Positions 12,450 through 24,771 of a stretch of DNA of 64,000 nucleotides are shown in pieces (within the stretch, counting starts at the first letter, position 1; each line of letters begins with the position of its first letter). The notes under the pieces were generated by a model that saw only the letters and a list, made by a program, of their open reading frames with translations, had not been told where the DNA came from and did no database searches. The stretch is taken from the NCBI RefSeq assembly GCF_905220365.1, contig NC_061124.1:6140501-6204500 (forward strand), given 5' to 3'. The position numbers and the translations under genes were made by a program. The stretch comes from Vanessa cardui (Eukaryota > Arthropoda > Insecta > Lepidoptera > Nymphalidae).

Positions 12450-12725
12450 ATTTAGCCCAGTGGTTAGAACTAGTACATTTTAAACGCGTACTTCTCTGAA
12501 TTTGTGTTTATAATAATTTATATGGTGCTTGAAGAAAATCATTTTTTTTTATTCGAAAATATCTGCATGTATCTAATTTCAATGGAATTCTGTTATATAT
12601 GTATCCACCAACCCGAATGGGAGGAATATATGCAAGTTTTGATAACCTTTAAATCTTCTACTTAAAAAGAGAACAGAGCTTAGTCAGCAGCGGGATATTT
12701 TCAGGCTGTTACCCAACTTTTTATC
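12450..12725 (+). mobile_element. Metulj-like SINE, old and degenerate
   Basis: Recognisable in order: TTTAGCCCAGTGGTTAGAAC, GGTGCTTGA, TCTGCATGTATCTAATTTCA, CCACCAACCCGAATGGGAGG, and GCGGGATATTTTCAGGCTGT. Many substitutions and small deletions lie between these blocks. Confidence 0.7.
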
Positions 12726-13565
12726 AACACCATACCAAAATAGTCTAAAACGTAATACTAAATCAAAAGACGCGATGATAACTGTGTTGTAATGAGTAAT
12801 ATTTCAACTTAAAATCACTGTTCAAGTAACCCTAACACACCTTAATTAAGATTTCCATGTATTCTATTTTAATATAAGTATTTCTCATAAATTAAGTGTC
12901 AACCCTTGCTTGACTAATTACGCGTCGAGCAAGATCGTCTTGTCTCGTTGAGAAATCGAAGTGTGCTCCAAACCGTTGCCGTATAATTCTATATGGAGTA
13001 AAACTAATGTTCCGATGGAAGCGTTTCGAACATCAAAGTTAAACGGCAATTTCATCTGTCAGCCGAAATTAGTAAAATTTGGTATAATGTGCAGTCGTAA
13101 CTTCTAAAAATACGAAAATCAAAGTCTTCACTGTCGTAAAATATGTTATGGCAATATAGTTTTGTTTTATTATTATAAAATATAAAAAAAAGTTCAACTC
13201 AATATCTTTCTTTTTTTAATCATGTGCAGGTACCTTATAACTATTAAACTTAAATAAACTCTTCGTAATTAGTTAACAACTAGTAAATTGTTAAAATAAA
13301 TATAAACGTATATTGTACAGTCTTATGAATATACAATATAATATAATACTCAACAAAATATATATTTAACAAAAAATAAAAGCTGCGTTTGAATTCTAGA
13401 ATAAGAGCCATCTTTTCATTGTTATTAAAACTATTTCATGTTAATTATATACTCCGCTATTCAACGATAGATGGCGTGTAAGGCATAAGAAAATGTTTAA
13501 TATTTTGATATTAACAATTAATAATTATTGGTAAGAGATAAATAAAATCAGTAGAAATTACTTAC

Positions 13566-13882
13566 CTATTTGCCGTTAACGTCGTCATCTCGACGTTGTT
13601 CCCACAAGCTGTTAGTATTTCATCGCAACTGCTGCCACCTGTTATCCTCTGGACGGAACTTAAAGCTGGAACGTCTTCGCATAAACTCTTGCCCGAGTTT
13701 GTCGCATTGCCGCAAGGTGGCACTGTGCGCTGTTTCGACGCTTGCTTATGTCGGCTTAGTGCAAAAAATAACGCTAGAACTGCTTTTAGTTTAGCGTCCC
13801 GTATATCAACAGCTGTTACTTGTTCTAATCCTTGGACTTTTTGTGCGTGTAGAAAGTCTAAACAGCACTGGACGTTCTCCAA
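13566..13882 (-). CDS. sick: sickie / neuron navigator, exon coding second half of the CH domain and start of the linker
   Basis: The acceptor is TTTCCAG (13883-13885) after a T-rich tract; the donor is AG|GTAAGT (13560-13565), close to ideal. The exon is 317 bp: it enters in phase 0 and leaves with two bases of a split codon (105 complete codons). The peptide starts LENVQCCLDFLHAQKVQGL, continues through TAVDIRDAKLKAVLALFFAL and SRHKQASKQ, and then runs into a Ser/Thr/Cys-containing low-complexity stretch. The first 50 or so residues complete the CH domain begun at 38920 (…NPQQM + LENVQCC…); LKAVLALFFALSR is a hallmark of NAV CH domains. The rest is the start of the long, poorly conserved linker. 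Open frames on the plus strand across the same bases are shadows. The next downstream exon is not in the window. Confidence 0.93.
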
Positions 13883-14458
13883 CTGGAAATAAAAAAATGT
13901 AATAAGAAAAAATTTCGAAATATTCTATTTTATTTAAATACATTTTATATTTATTTAAATTGAGGTTAATAATATTAATTTGATAATCAATTAAATAAAT
14001 CGTTACATTAGGAATGCTCTTTTTTTATTCATACAGTAGGAATATTGTGTCTATTGAAAAAATAAATAGGTACCTTTACAAAACATGCTTTTATTTGATT
14101 TATGGATATTAAAAAGCCTAGATTTAATTACGGCAATTGTTGGTCCAAAATTGTAGCTCACACATTACAGGAAACTGGTTTAAATTCAAGTCAGAAAAAT
14201 TGGGTCCATATATTAATAATATAAAATAAATTTAAATAAAAGCATTAAAAAAATTGCTCAGAGGCAGATCAGAGGCTCTAAAAACAACAAAGTGGATCGT
14301 TCTAATTATAATTGAACTAAACAAAAAAAATCGACGATCCTTCGACGAATTAAATTCGCGCAATTCTAAAATGGAAAGTAATTCGGAATAAAATCGTTTG
14401 ACGTGCATCGCACGCATCACGCGTACTAATGAGAGCTTTTACGTGCGTCGCCATTATA

Positions 14459-14470
14459 TGCGCGTGCGCA
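14459..14470. promoter_or_regulatory. NRF1/Ewg-type palindromic site
   Basis: TGCGCGTGCGCA matches the YGCGCAYGCGCR consensus of NRF1 (fly Erect wing) on the minus strand. It lies about 580 bp upstream of the sickie exon at 13882 in a small GC-rich patch (14390-14500). Whether it is bound is unknown. Confidence 0.35.
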
Positions 14471-14827
14471 GCCCGTGGAGCGCGAGGGGCGTACACAATG
14501 AGCTTATCACTTAAATGACCCATGAAGAATAAATAAAATCATGTTGACACTGGCTATTTATCGGCACCTGCATCTGAATTAACATAGATAATTTAAAATA
14601 CTGTGCCAGTCGTTTTACGTAAAAGTAATATATAAGTTCTTGCTATGTTTACAATTTGTTTTGCTTACACGATTTTAATAATAACAATTACACCATTTAA
14701 TCTTGTTTTTTTACCTTCAGATATTGCGTATCGCTTTGATTGCTAGTGACCCTTATTTCATAAGGTTTTAATTATCCGTATACTATGATATATTATTATG
14801 CACAAACACTAAATATACAATTTTTTA

Positions 14828-15099
14828 TGGAATAGATTGGCGGACGAGCGTATGGGCCACATGATGGTAAGTGGTCACCATCACCCATAGGCAATGACGC
14901 TGGAAGAAATATTAAGTATTCCTTACATCGTCAATGCGCCACCAACCTTGAGAACTAAGATGCTATGTCCCTTGTGCCTGTAGTTACACTGGCTCACTCA
15001 CCCTTCAAACCGGAACACAACAATACTGCGTACTGTTGTTTAGCGGTATAATATCTGATGAGTGGGTGGTACGTACCCAGGCGGGCTACCACCAAGTGC
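14828..15099 (-). mobile_element. LINE-tail dispersed repeat (CR1/Jockey-type 3' sequence)
   Basis: On the minus strand it includes TACCACCCACTCATCAGATA, TTGAAGGGTGAGTGAGCCAG, GTTCTCAAGGTTGGTGGCGC and GGTGACCACTTACCATCA, and ends CTCGTCCGCCAATCTATTCC before an A-rich tail. A close copy lies at 42541-42880 (plus strand) and worn pieces at 16.8, 24.2, 34.0, 45.1, 55.2 and 59.2 kb. Its last 60 bases resemble the 3' end of the LINE at 18421-19215. Confidence 0.8.
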
Positions 15100-16447
15100 A
15101 TTTAATTACTACAGTCTCTTGATAGTATTACTCGAACATACCTTCCGAAACTATGTAATCTCATTTAATTTAATATTTTTAAGTGTTTGTAAAGTTTATT
15201 TTAATTTCGGCTATATAACAATACAATGAGACCACAAGTGTGGTTTTCTGCTAAATGTTCTTTTTTGTCCTTTTTAAGGTATTATGACAGTGTAGGAACA
15301 TAAAATAACATTTATAACTCTCTGTAAGGTTAATATCGTAATATATTTTAACAAACATAAGACACGTGAAAAATGTTTTAATAAATAAGCGACAGTAAAA
15401 ACAGTGGTTTTTTTATTTCATTAATATTTGTAATTGTGTTCGAATTGGTTTTGAGAAGTAACATTTTATTGTAAATAACTGTGTGATTGTTTTATGATAT
15501 AATAAAAAAACAGTTGTAATAAAATCGTAACATTTTCTAATTAGTATTGTGGAATTTATGTATTTTTTTATGTGGTTAACATACAAAATTTGGCCGCCTC
15601 GCCTGTATATATACAAATAAAAGATACAACGTTGTTTTGAATTCCAACAACATAGAAATTGATTCATTAATTTAGATATAAAATCATGAATATTTGGTGA
15701 TAACAGTTATATTTTATTTGTCGATTGCATTGGAAAAACGTGCTTAAAAATTTTCAAGGAGTGCGCTGTGTTTATCAATAAAGTAATATTTAAATATTAT
15801 ATGTATTTAAATTATTTTTTCCTTTCAATTATTACGTTATTTTCAAAAAATATGCAGATAAATTTTCCCATGATTACTTTTTTATACTTAAGGAAAATAG
15901 ATGTAAATCATACTTTTGTTATTGCGTTGCATCAAATCATGCTATATTCACTCAAACTGGACCTAAATTAAAAATTACTTAAACATCGAGAGCGTCCACA
16001 ACACGTATGTGGAAACATAATTACTCTAAAAGTAGATCACTGGATTCTTAGAAAAGATTGGCGCTTCACACTGGCACGAACGATTATAAAGTTGATTCCA
16101 CAATGCACCAGTATTTAGTTCAGTTTTGTTGCGACACAAGGGCCGGCGTCGGTCCTTAAAAGGCTTGTCTACTGATCTCATAGGTCACCGGCGCGGCAGC
16201 GTGGTGTTTACAATACAGCCTGTAGCTTATCGTAAATACGACCATATGTTTTCCTCGTCACGGTTAACGCCCTTTGTAAGATTCATGGAATGAATTATTA
16301 ATATGCCTTATTCATTAAATGGGGACGCTTCATTTCTTTATTATATTTTTTAATAATATTCGGTTTGTATGGCGGAGAAGTGTGTACATAGTTTGATGTG
16401 ACTTATGAATATTATGAGTGGTAAATAATGGTATTCATACCGATACA

Positions 16448-16650
16448 GCCGTGACGGCCCATTGGTTGGGACGCGTACATTTCAACTCCTCTACTACTAC
16501 TACAACTACTACTCTAATTTTAACGAAATTCTGCCACATGTGTACCCATCAACCCGCATTGGGTCAGCGTGGTAGAATATGCTCTTAACCTTCTCTTCTA
16601 GGAGAGAGCAGGCCTTTGACCAGAATTGGAAAATTAACAGGCAGTTATTA
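16448..16650 (+). mobile_element. Metulj-like SINE, degenerate, with an internal (CTA)n insert
   Basis: A worn head (GACGGCCCATTGGTTGGGAC) is followed by a (CTA)n tract near 16490-16515. The body follows (GAAATTCTGCCACATGTGTA, ATCAACCCGCATTGGG, GAGAGAGCAGGCCTTTGACC), ending in ATTAACAGGCAGTTA. Confidence 0.75.
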
Positions 16651-16814
16651 TTATACATAGTTTAAACATTTTTAAACATCTCTAAACGAGAATACCGCTG
16701 TTATTTTAACTTAACTTTGATTCCACAAAGTCGAATTCTAATTAATATCATTATACTTTATTCTCATTTTAAGTCTTTAATATCTGCTTACTATATCAAT
16801 TATTACATAGTTTC

Positions 16815-16875
16815 TTAAATAAGCCACTTGATGGTAAGTGGTCACTATCGCGCATAAACGTAGGCGCTATACGAC
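16815..16875 (-). mobile_element. LINE-tail repeat fragment
   Basis: CACTTGATGGTAAGTGGTCA and ATCGCGCATAAACGTAGGCG match the terminal part of the repeat at 14828-15099 in the same orientation. Confidence 0.55.
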
Positions 16876-18420
16876 ACCATAAAGAAACAAGCACTTAAGA
16901 ACAGACACCTGATGGTATTCCAAGACATTTTAACTAAGTATTGTCATAGTTGACACCAATATCAATGGTAAGAATCGGTCTAGTTGTATATTATGTGCTG
17001 TCTGACAGCTGACGTTGCGACACGACAATAGTGTGGCTCCAGCACATGTTAACGAGATTAAATCAGAGGTTTGAACCTTCCTTTAAAGGTTTTCGGTCGG
17101 GTTCGATGAGGTAACTACTGTTAGATTAAGCTCACAACGAAAAATGTATATCTTATTTCACTAAATTGTATACGATTTTATAAATTTTGAGTTTTTATTT
17201 TAAAGGCTCACAAGTGCATTTGTATCCCTTCATACTATGCCAGGCAAAGGAAAGCAAGTCATGATTGGTGACGAGAGACTTTACGAACTATACTTAAAAC
17301 TGGAACTAGGAAGTTCCCGCAATATCAGATTCAAGACAGAAAAACTCAGTAATATTTAATCACCTGATGACTTGTAAAGAAACCACTAGATCAATACTTT
17401 TTTTTTTAAAAGATCCGAATATTTTAATTCTTCCCTCAATTTTTAATCTTAGGAGTGAGCGCGACAGTAGTCCAAGCGGTCAGAAGAGTACTTACGATTT
17501 TTTAGATCGCAAGGCATCCCGTAAACAATTGTTCTAGTGACACTTCTGACAAATAATGTTGTCTATATTTACAGAGGATTTGTCTTCAGATCATATTAAC
17601 ATACATCACCGTCGAATTGCATTGATCCAGATTACGTAACTACAGGCGCCATCAGACTGATCGTTCGACCTGGACAAATAGCTCCAGACAAATTTCATTG
17701 CAAAATTGACCAAACCATCCCACAATGTCAGATTCATAGAACGTCAAATCTAAAATGTCACTGGCCAATAATAATTTGCGGACACTTGGCAAATTACGTC
17801 TTGACAAATTAATTGAGTTTTTGATTGAACGACAGATTAAAACAACGAAACTTTGTTTTGGAATCATTCACTTTTAGTCCACTGGAATACTTATAAATTT
17901 ATTCAAATGTTTTATTCGCGTATGTATGTTGTTAAATCATAAAAACAAATAAGGTATATAAAGATATTTTTTTTAAATTGGATATTTTTAATGTAAATAT
18001 AGTATCATAATTGGCTTAAAATGTGTATATTTAATTCATGTACCTTCTAATGAAAACATATGTTACACTCTTTTATTTTACATCTAGTGCTAATAGTGTC
18101 TGCAAAATTTGGTCTAAATCCGTTGGGTAAACAATTTAAAAGTTTGCGGTATTGACCCACATGTGTTGGTCAGCTGCTAGCATGTGAACTTAATTGAAAA
18201 CAAAAATAGCATTAGAAATTCCGGATTAGAATCATTCTAAAATTAATAAGAAACAAAAATCTTATAAAAAAATCTTTAAAGGTGAATTTTAATACCCATT
18301 GTATTGTAAAAGTTGTAAACCGAATAAAATATTTAAACGTGGCATATCGTGTCGCAGGCACGAGCTCATAAAATTTCCCATACCAACTAAGAACTAATAT
18401 AAATAATAAATAGTTATTAT

Positions 18421-19215
18421 AAGACGCAAGTTTGCGCGTTAACCGCAAAAAAAGCACCATTTGTCGTATCTCCACGATTTGAGAACATTCCGATAGCCGC
18501 TACAGGTAGTATCGGAATACTTGGCGTTGATATTTCGAGCCTCGTTCAGTTCCGCGGTCAATTGGAAGGCAAAGCCAAATTGGCTTCAAAAAAGCTGGGC
18601 GTGCTCAGCAAGGCGAGACGGTATTTCACGTCGGCCCATCGCCTTAAACTTTACAAGGCGCAAATTCGGCCTCACATGGAGTACTGCTCTCACCTCTGGG
18701 CGGGTGCTCCCCAGTACCAGCTCCTTCCATTTGACCGCATCCAACGTAGAGCGGCTCGAGTTATCGACGATCAAGCCCTTTCCGATCTCCTTGATCCTTT
18801 GGCTTTGCGTAGAGATGTCGGATCACTCTGCATCTTCTACCGAATTTTTCACGGGGAATGTTCCGAGGAATTGTTCGGATTAATCCCGGCTGCTGAATTT
18901 CACCTTCGGACATCTCGCCAAAATTCTAAGTTTCACCCGCACCACCTTGATGTCCGAAAATCCACAACAGCGCGATTTCTCAGACATTTTCTGCCTCGCA
19001 CAACCACTTTGTGGAACCAGCTTTCGCCGGCGGTTTTTCCGAACCGATACGACATGGGAACCTTCAAGAAAAGAGCGTACTCCTTTCTTAAAGGCCGGCA
19101 ACGCACCTGCAAGCCCCCTGGTGTTGCAGATGTCCATGGGCTGTGGTAGTCACTTTCCATCAGGTGAGCCTCCTGCTCGTTTGCCACCTATGCCATAAAA
19201 AAAAAAAAATAAATA
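18421..19215 (+). mobile_element. 5'-truncated CR1/Jockey-type LINE, C-terminal end of ORF2 with 3' tail
   Basis: One uninterrupted frame runs from 18421 to the TAG at 19147-19149 (242 codons). It begins KTQVCALTAKKAPFVVSP, continues SIGILGVDISSLVQFRGQL and KLYKAQIRPHMEYCSHLWAG, then FDRIQRRAARVIDD and LPRTTTLWNQLSPAVFP, and ends in a Trp. These are the blocks that follow the catalytic reverse-transcriptase palm in Jockey/CR1 elements, so the catalytic motifs themselves are lost by 5' truncation. About 60 bases of 3' tail lead to an A-rich end at 19198-19220. The open frame suggests a recent insertion. It lies antisense to sickie. Confidence 0.9.
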
Positions 19216-20974
19216 AAAAAACTAGCGCTTTTATAATTTTATGTTGTATTATTTTATTACGATCAATCGCGATATTTATTTCAGATTTTCAATAATTCCT
19301 TTTTTAAATTTTTGAGAACTTTTTTTTTTTTTAAATTTGTAATAGATTGAAATCTTCAAATTTATTATCAATGTATTATTTAGTAGTAATTTACTTGTAT
19401 ATTAAATACATTTAATGATTATAGTACGATACCGATCGATTTCACAGCACTTTATATATTAAATGTTAAATAATGTGTGTTATTATATATATAAAGTAGG
19501 GAAAGACCGGTGTTATTGCAACAATGAGTTTATCGCTAAACAGCCTTTATTTTCGAAGCAACAAACATTTAGATTTCACTGCGACGACACAGAACTCAAA
19601 AGCAAGATCTCGTTTTGTTCAACTAATCATGTACTTATTATGTCACTTTATTAATAAATTACATGCATGCGTAATCAAGGCAGGTTGCTAAGTGTTAATT
19701 ATTTTTTTCTACATTTGCCTACTGAATCATTTAAATAACGTGTTTTAAAAAACCAAGCGTCGTTTTAAATAAGCTTCTTATTTTATGTAGAAAATAAAAC
19801 ATTTAACATTTTAATGGTGATGTAATGTCGCTTTCTAGTTGTTGATGTAATAAGTGAGAACAAAAGTAAAAAGTTTTTATATTTTCAAGTAATAAAGACT
19901 GAAAGTCAAGTGCATCCCGTTATTCAGGCTTAGGTCACGGCGCACGAGTCGATGTGTGTCGAGGTCTGCGGCTACTGGAACCAGGGTTGCCAGTGTCTCA
20001 ATACTTTTTAACATAATATAATATTTTGTGCTACATTACCAATATATACGAACTTACTTGTTGTCTTTAAAAATATATTTTACCTGTCGCTGTAAAAATT
20101 TAGTAATGACATGGGTTTTATTATTCAAATATTATTATCAAATATTATACAACATAGAAGTATTAATTTTATTTTATTAACCGTCAAAAATCATCACCGG
20201 TTTCAATTAAAATATATATCAGACTTGAGAAGAATCGGCGTCTCAGAATTACAACTTATTGTTACAAACAACATTAACGAATAATATTCTAATTAATCAG
20301 TTCGAAATTTAAACTTTTCAATTAGATTTTTTTTTTGAGAGAGACCTCCTTTTATGAAACGTAATATAATCTATTAAAAATATAAACTCCTTAAACTTGG
20401 ATGAATTCCTGTCACGTGTTTCAATCTCAAGGTTACACAAAACAGGAGATGTTGATAGTGCACTAAGTGTCCGCAGCAGGTTAACTTTCTATTGTGTCAA
20501 TCTCATACAAATAGAACGGCAATCCGCACGCCCAGACAGTGTTATCGGGATCAGTAACCGTACTTAACCTAACTCCGTTCTGTTGCTGGGAATTTATGTA
20601 CAGAATATCTCAATAACTTTTACTAGACAGATCAGGTATTTGAATTAATGACTTGTAGTTTTATAAGAAAACCACTTGAGTTAAATAGGTTGGAAATTTA
20701 AATAGGTGTCCCCGTCCAAGTTCGCCTGGGTGTAACTTATCAATGAAGAAAATTGTATGATACCTTATAGATATCATGGATTATATTATAGCTTTCTAAC
20801 ACTGTATTTTTTTAAAATTATATTATTACTTTCAGGGACTATCCCCACATACAGAATCAAAATTTACCTTTTGATAATATTAATATAAAAGATATGTAAT
20901 AAATGTATATATTTTATTAGAAATAAATAATTTGAGTGATATTGGCTGCATCCCTATCTATGAAAGTTCTCGTC

Positions 20975-20986
20975 TGCGCATGCGCA
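20975..20986. promoter_or_regulatory. perfect NRF1/Ewg palindrome
   Basis: TGCGCATGCGCA is an exact match to YGCGCAYGCGCR on both strands, inside a GC-richer patch (20965-21015). It sits within the intron that splits the CH domain. In animals such sites mark promoters of housekeeping and neural genes; here that is only a possibility. Confidence 0.4.
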
Positions 20987-22384
20987 AAACTTTGCACCCA
21001 ACGCACGACGGACCCGTGTAATTAACACGAAAACGTTCAATTTTAATAAACAAGCCGTTGTAGATAACCTATCCGTCGTATATTTTTAACTTTCGCGCGT
21101 ATAACGTGTTATTACATAAATTGGTCATAATTTCGTCCTACAACTACTGAAAGTGACCTTTGTAAAGTGATTTTTATCAAAATATTATTTATTTGTACCG
21201 CAAAAACATTATAGGTAAATATTTAAATTGACAGTTCAAACGTTGAAATAGGAATTTTACAATTATTAGGAAAATAATACGTTTCCATACATTGTATAGA
21301 AAGTACGACTGAGGTGTTATTTCTTTTTTTTTTTTGACCTCAACGTCGTACGTATTTATTTAATTTTTAATTTATAATAAATTGAAAAATTACGATAAAA
21401 AAGAGTGCATTCAACGGAGTACAAAGAAGAGAAAAGCATATAGGTACATCAGAATCTTGAGGTAAGGCCTTCAGGGGTTGTAATTAAATTCACATTTATC
21501 CACGCCCAAAACATTTTTTTTTACTCGTATTAATATAATCAATATACATTAAATCAAGAATACCAAAACAATTATTTACGTATAAAACACACGGAATCTT
21601 TAATTTACACACGTGAAATATCATTTGAGGAATCCTTTATTTACGACCAACAAGTAAACTGCTGAACACTTTATTTCATATTAAAGCCTATAATAAATCA
21701 AGATAAACTTCCCCTTCTATGGAGGGAAGTGAAAAGATATCAATTTAACAGAACGCTGGTGGCGGTCACGCGAACACATATGGACATAATAACCCGTTAT
21801 TAGACGTTACTGTATGTTAAAGGTAATCGCTGTCATATAACATATCGCATATTTTATAAATGATTTAAAAAAAAAAAACATAATAAATACTTTTTTCTGT
21901 ATTTACATGCAATTTAAAAAGTTAAAAGACAAGCAAAATACCCACTCCTGTCATTTGTCCATCTATCTATACAATAAAAAATATGTTTGATAAACTTATT
22001 TTATAGACAATTACAATGTCTACAATATTATTCTGTTGGTAGTTATATCATCATACGAACCCTGATGGCGACCATATATTAATACTTGAATAGAACTACC
22101 TATAAAATAACAATGTAAATCCCTTACTGAGCACACTAACCTACTGACAACGCAACTATTATTATAGAGTTCAAGTTACGACATATTTCATTATCTTCGT
22201 TAAGACCTGCCCATTAACAGCTTTCCCCGTACAGTGCACTACTAAAGGAGCGTACACAATAAACGTTGGAACCAGTTATATTCATAATAACGTCTAAGAT
22301 TTATAAATTTTCCTAGTTTTTTGTATTTTGGTCGCATTTTTAATAACTAGTGAACATCTAGTGAAATATTTTATAGTATATATA

Positions 22385-22475
22385 GTAATATTATAAATGT
22401 GAAAGTAATCTGTCTGTCTGTTGTTTGTCACAGTCAAAAAACTGCTCCGATTTTGATGAAATTTTATATAAAACA
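22385..22475 (+). mobile_element. Lep1-type repeat fragment
   Basis: AGTAATATTATAAATGTGAA, TCTGTCTGTCTG and CCGATTTTGATGAAATTTTA are present. It is cut short and abuts the next repeat at 22478. Confidence 0.7.
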
Positions 22476-22477
22476 AA

Positions 22478-22625
22478 ATCAAAATAAACTTTATTCACGT
22501 AGGCTTTTACAAGCACTTTTGATTCGTCATTTTAAAAATAAGTGAAGCTACTACCGGTTCGGAAAGTAGATTCTTCGGAGCTAACCGAACCGGCAAGAAA
22601 CTCAGTAGTTACTCTTTTTTAACAA
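22478..22625 (+). mobile_element. Lepidoptera SINE/LINE tail repeat
   Basis: The unit reads AAAATCAAAATAAACTTTATT, CTTTTACAAGCACTTTTGAT, GAAGCTACTACCGGTTCGGA and AACCGGCAAGAAACTCAGTA, and ends TTACTCTTTTTT. Reversed and degenerate copies occur at 7725 and 52855. It is a very common short repeat in Lepidoptera; its autonomous partner is not known to me. Confidence 0.8.
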
Positions 22626-23189
22626 TTCAAAAAATACAAAGTCATGTTAGTAAACAAGCTTGAACCTCTAGAACAGACAAAGGCAATTACTATCTTATGT
22701 TTTATTTTTCTGCGTACTATTTGACGACAAATCGGGGGAAACCGCAAGCTACCACTATTACTATATAAATTTGATAGTAAGTGTTTAATATACAACCTTA
22801 AATCCATCACAATTACTCAAATTACTTTTTATTGCTTAGAGTTTGTACACAAATTCTTAAGGTGTATTTTTGATTGACAGCTATAACATGTATAATAAAT
22901 CTTAGTAATCTTGTTTCTCCGTCGTGTCTGTACTCACCAGCAGTTTAAACGTAAGCACTACCTTCCTTGAAAGTCATAAATCTGTCGTACATAACAAATT
23001 AACCCACTTATATTTCGGGCGAGGCGCGGTTCCGATAGCCGGAACAAATCACAGAGTGACTGACTTGTTTTGTTCTTAATACTTACAATGTAACGGAAGA
23101 GGTGATTCAGTCGATAGGGCTCGATCGAATCGGGTGTTCGAATCAGAGATAAATTAAATTTCTATTTTGGCATAGAAAACAAAAAAAAA

Positions 23190-23462
23190 CAACAAATGTA
23201 AATTTCCCACTATTGGGTTAAGGCCTCCTCCCCCTTTGAGGAGAAGGTTTGGAACATATTCCACCACGCTGTTCCAATGCGGGTTCGTGGAATACAAATG
23301 TGGTAGAATTTCTATGAAATTAGACACATGCGGGTTTCCTCACGATATTTCCTTCACCGCCAAATACGAATACAAATTAAGCACATGAATAATCAGTGGT
23401 GCTTGAGATTGAACCCGCAATCATCGGTTAAGATGCACGCGTTCTTAGCACTGGGCCATCTC
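23190..23462 (-). mobile_element. Metulj-like SINE, nearly complete
   Basis: On the minus strand: GGAGATGGCCCAGTGCTAAG head, GATTGCGGGTTCAATCTCAA (B-box-like), GAGGAAACCCGCATGTGTCT, TGGTGGAATATGTTCCAAAC, and CAATAGTGGGAAATTTACAT as 3' end. No microsatellite insert. Confidence 0.9.
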
Positions 23463-24149
23463 CGCTCTGGTAAAGAAAACGTTTGCTTGTAATCAATATT
23501 TTGGTATGAATCGTAATACAAGCACGGTTAATAATATTGATGTTCGAAAGTTAAATATAATAAAAGTAACACTAACACAACAAAATCTGCTACGGAGTAC
23601 AATTTAGTGATCTGAAGAGAATCTTAGCCCAGCAGCATTCACAAGAATTATTTAACGTTACAAAAAAGTGTCGTAAATTATATATAGAATGCCTTTACAC
23701 TTGTATATGCAGCGATTAACGGTGACACTTTTATAAATGTAGTGGTTGCATTAAATGCATTAAAGTCATTACAGTCGACGGAAAATTAAGAAAGCACATA
23801 GCGCGTCTTTTTAAAAATGGATTGTTCACATTGGATAAGTTTAATGCGATGTTTATGAATAAGGGAAGATAATAATGGCGTCGTTAGTGATGTTACTAAG
23901 CATTCAGTCTAGAGCCTTATGATTTATCATACGTATTTTATATATTTCTCATGTTTTTTTTTTTATTATTGGCGAATTCCACAATGTTTTGGAGTAAAGA
24001 TCGAAAACCTTTATAAAAAAAAGTAGAAACGAATTTATTAGATTTTTAAATCTGTTTTTTTTTTATTTTTTATTTTAGGTGTATTTATTGTTCAATAATA
24101 TCAAAATTGGTGCTAGGGCTTTGTAGTAGGTTACTTAATTAGTCATCAT

Positions 24150-24205
24150 AATGAATTATAAGCACGAGAGACTAAACATCTTAGTTCTCAAGGTTGGTAC
24201 CGCAT
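24150..24205 (+). mobile_element. LINE-tail repeat fragment
   Basis: AAACATCTTAGTTCTCAAGG followed by TTGGTACCGCAT matches the middle of the repeat at 42541-42880. Confidence 0.5.
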
Positions 24206-24615
24206 AGGTCTATCAATGAATACATCTAATAAATATATTTAATTTGAAATCACATTTGACCGCTTAAATAGAATCCCAATTTTTAATATAATAGATAATA
24301 GTTATATCAACATCAAAGTAAACAAATGTTATTATTAATAACAAAATTTATAATAGTTTTAAAATCGTAGGATATTATGCAGCTCATGCGAAAACGTCAC
24401 TCGAAGTAACTCCTAACCGTTCTATAAACAAAAGAACAATTTTAATTGACCCCCGGAAATCCAAAACAATAAAGAGTATGGTTTCGTTCCCGTTCCGGAA
24501 CCGTGTTTGCTACTTTGATTTCGGTTGCAGTGCGTATCGACCTCAAAATTTATTGGAAAAAAGATATTATCCTTCAAAAGAATTTTTTTTATTTATAAAT
24601 AAAAAACGCACAAAA

Positions 24616-24771
24616 TCTATACTAATATAATAAATATGAAAATAACTCTCTCTGTCTGTCTGTCGCTGTTTCACTACCGAACGGTAGAACCTAATTTAAT
24701 GAAATTTGATTTGTAGGAAATTTGAAATCCGAGGAAGGACATAGGCGCATTTTTAGCCCAACACATGACAA
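24616..24771 (+). mobile_element. Lep1-type repeat
   Basis: CTATACTAATATAATAAATA, CTCTCTGTCTGTCTGTCGCT, TTTCACTACCGAACGGTAGA, AATGAAATTTGATTTGTAGG, GGACATAGGCGCATTTTTAG and CCCAACACATGACA occur in the usual order. Confidence 0.8.

Larger units (their letters stand above)
1..13565 (-). other. intron of sickie downstream of exon 13566-13882 (partial)
   Basis: The good donor at 13560-13565 opens this intron, and no convincing acceptor-plus-coding exon was found in the remaining 13.5 kb to the window edge. It holds SINE copies at 0.4-0.8, 10.9 and 12.5 kb, Lep1-like repeats at 1.2 and 5.0 kb, an inverted-repeat-bounded segment at 3.0-3.8 kb, a foldback arm at 7.4 kb, a SINE/LINE tail at 7.7 kb, and a Penelope-like insertion at 8.5 kb. 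In 1-410, 1270-3030, 3820-4950, 5080-7370, 8670-10860, 11090-12450 and 12730-13560 I see only AT-rich sequence, a (TG)n tract near 4.71 kb and a short stem-loop at 11.85 kb. Confidence 0.8.

Noticed and set aside
13570..13892. Plus-strand open frames of 74-98 codons.
   Set aside because: They overlap the sickie exon, whose minus-strand translation is clearly a NAV CH domain.
18421..19149. Host gene with a 242-codon frame.
   Set aside because: The protein is the C-terminal end of a Jockey/CR1-type LINE polyprotein; a second fragment lies at 37785-38095.
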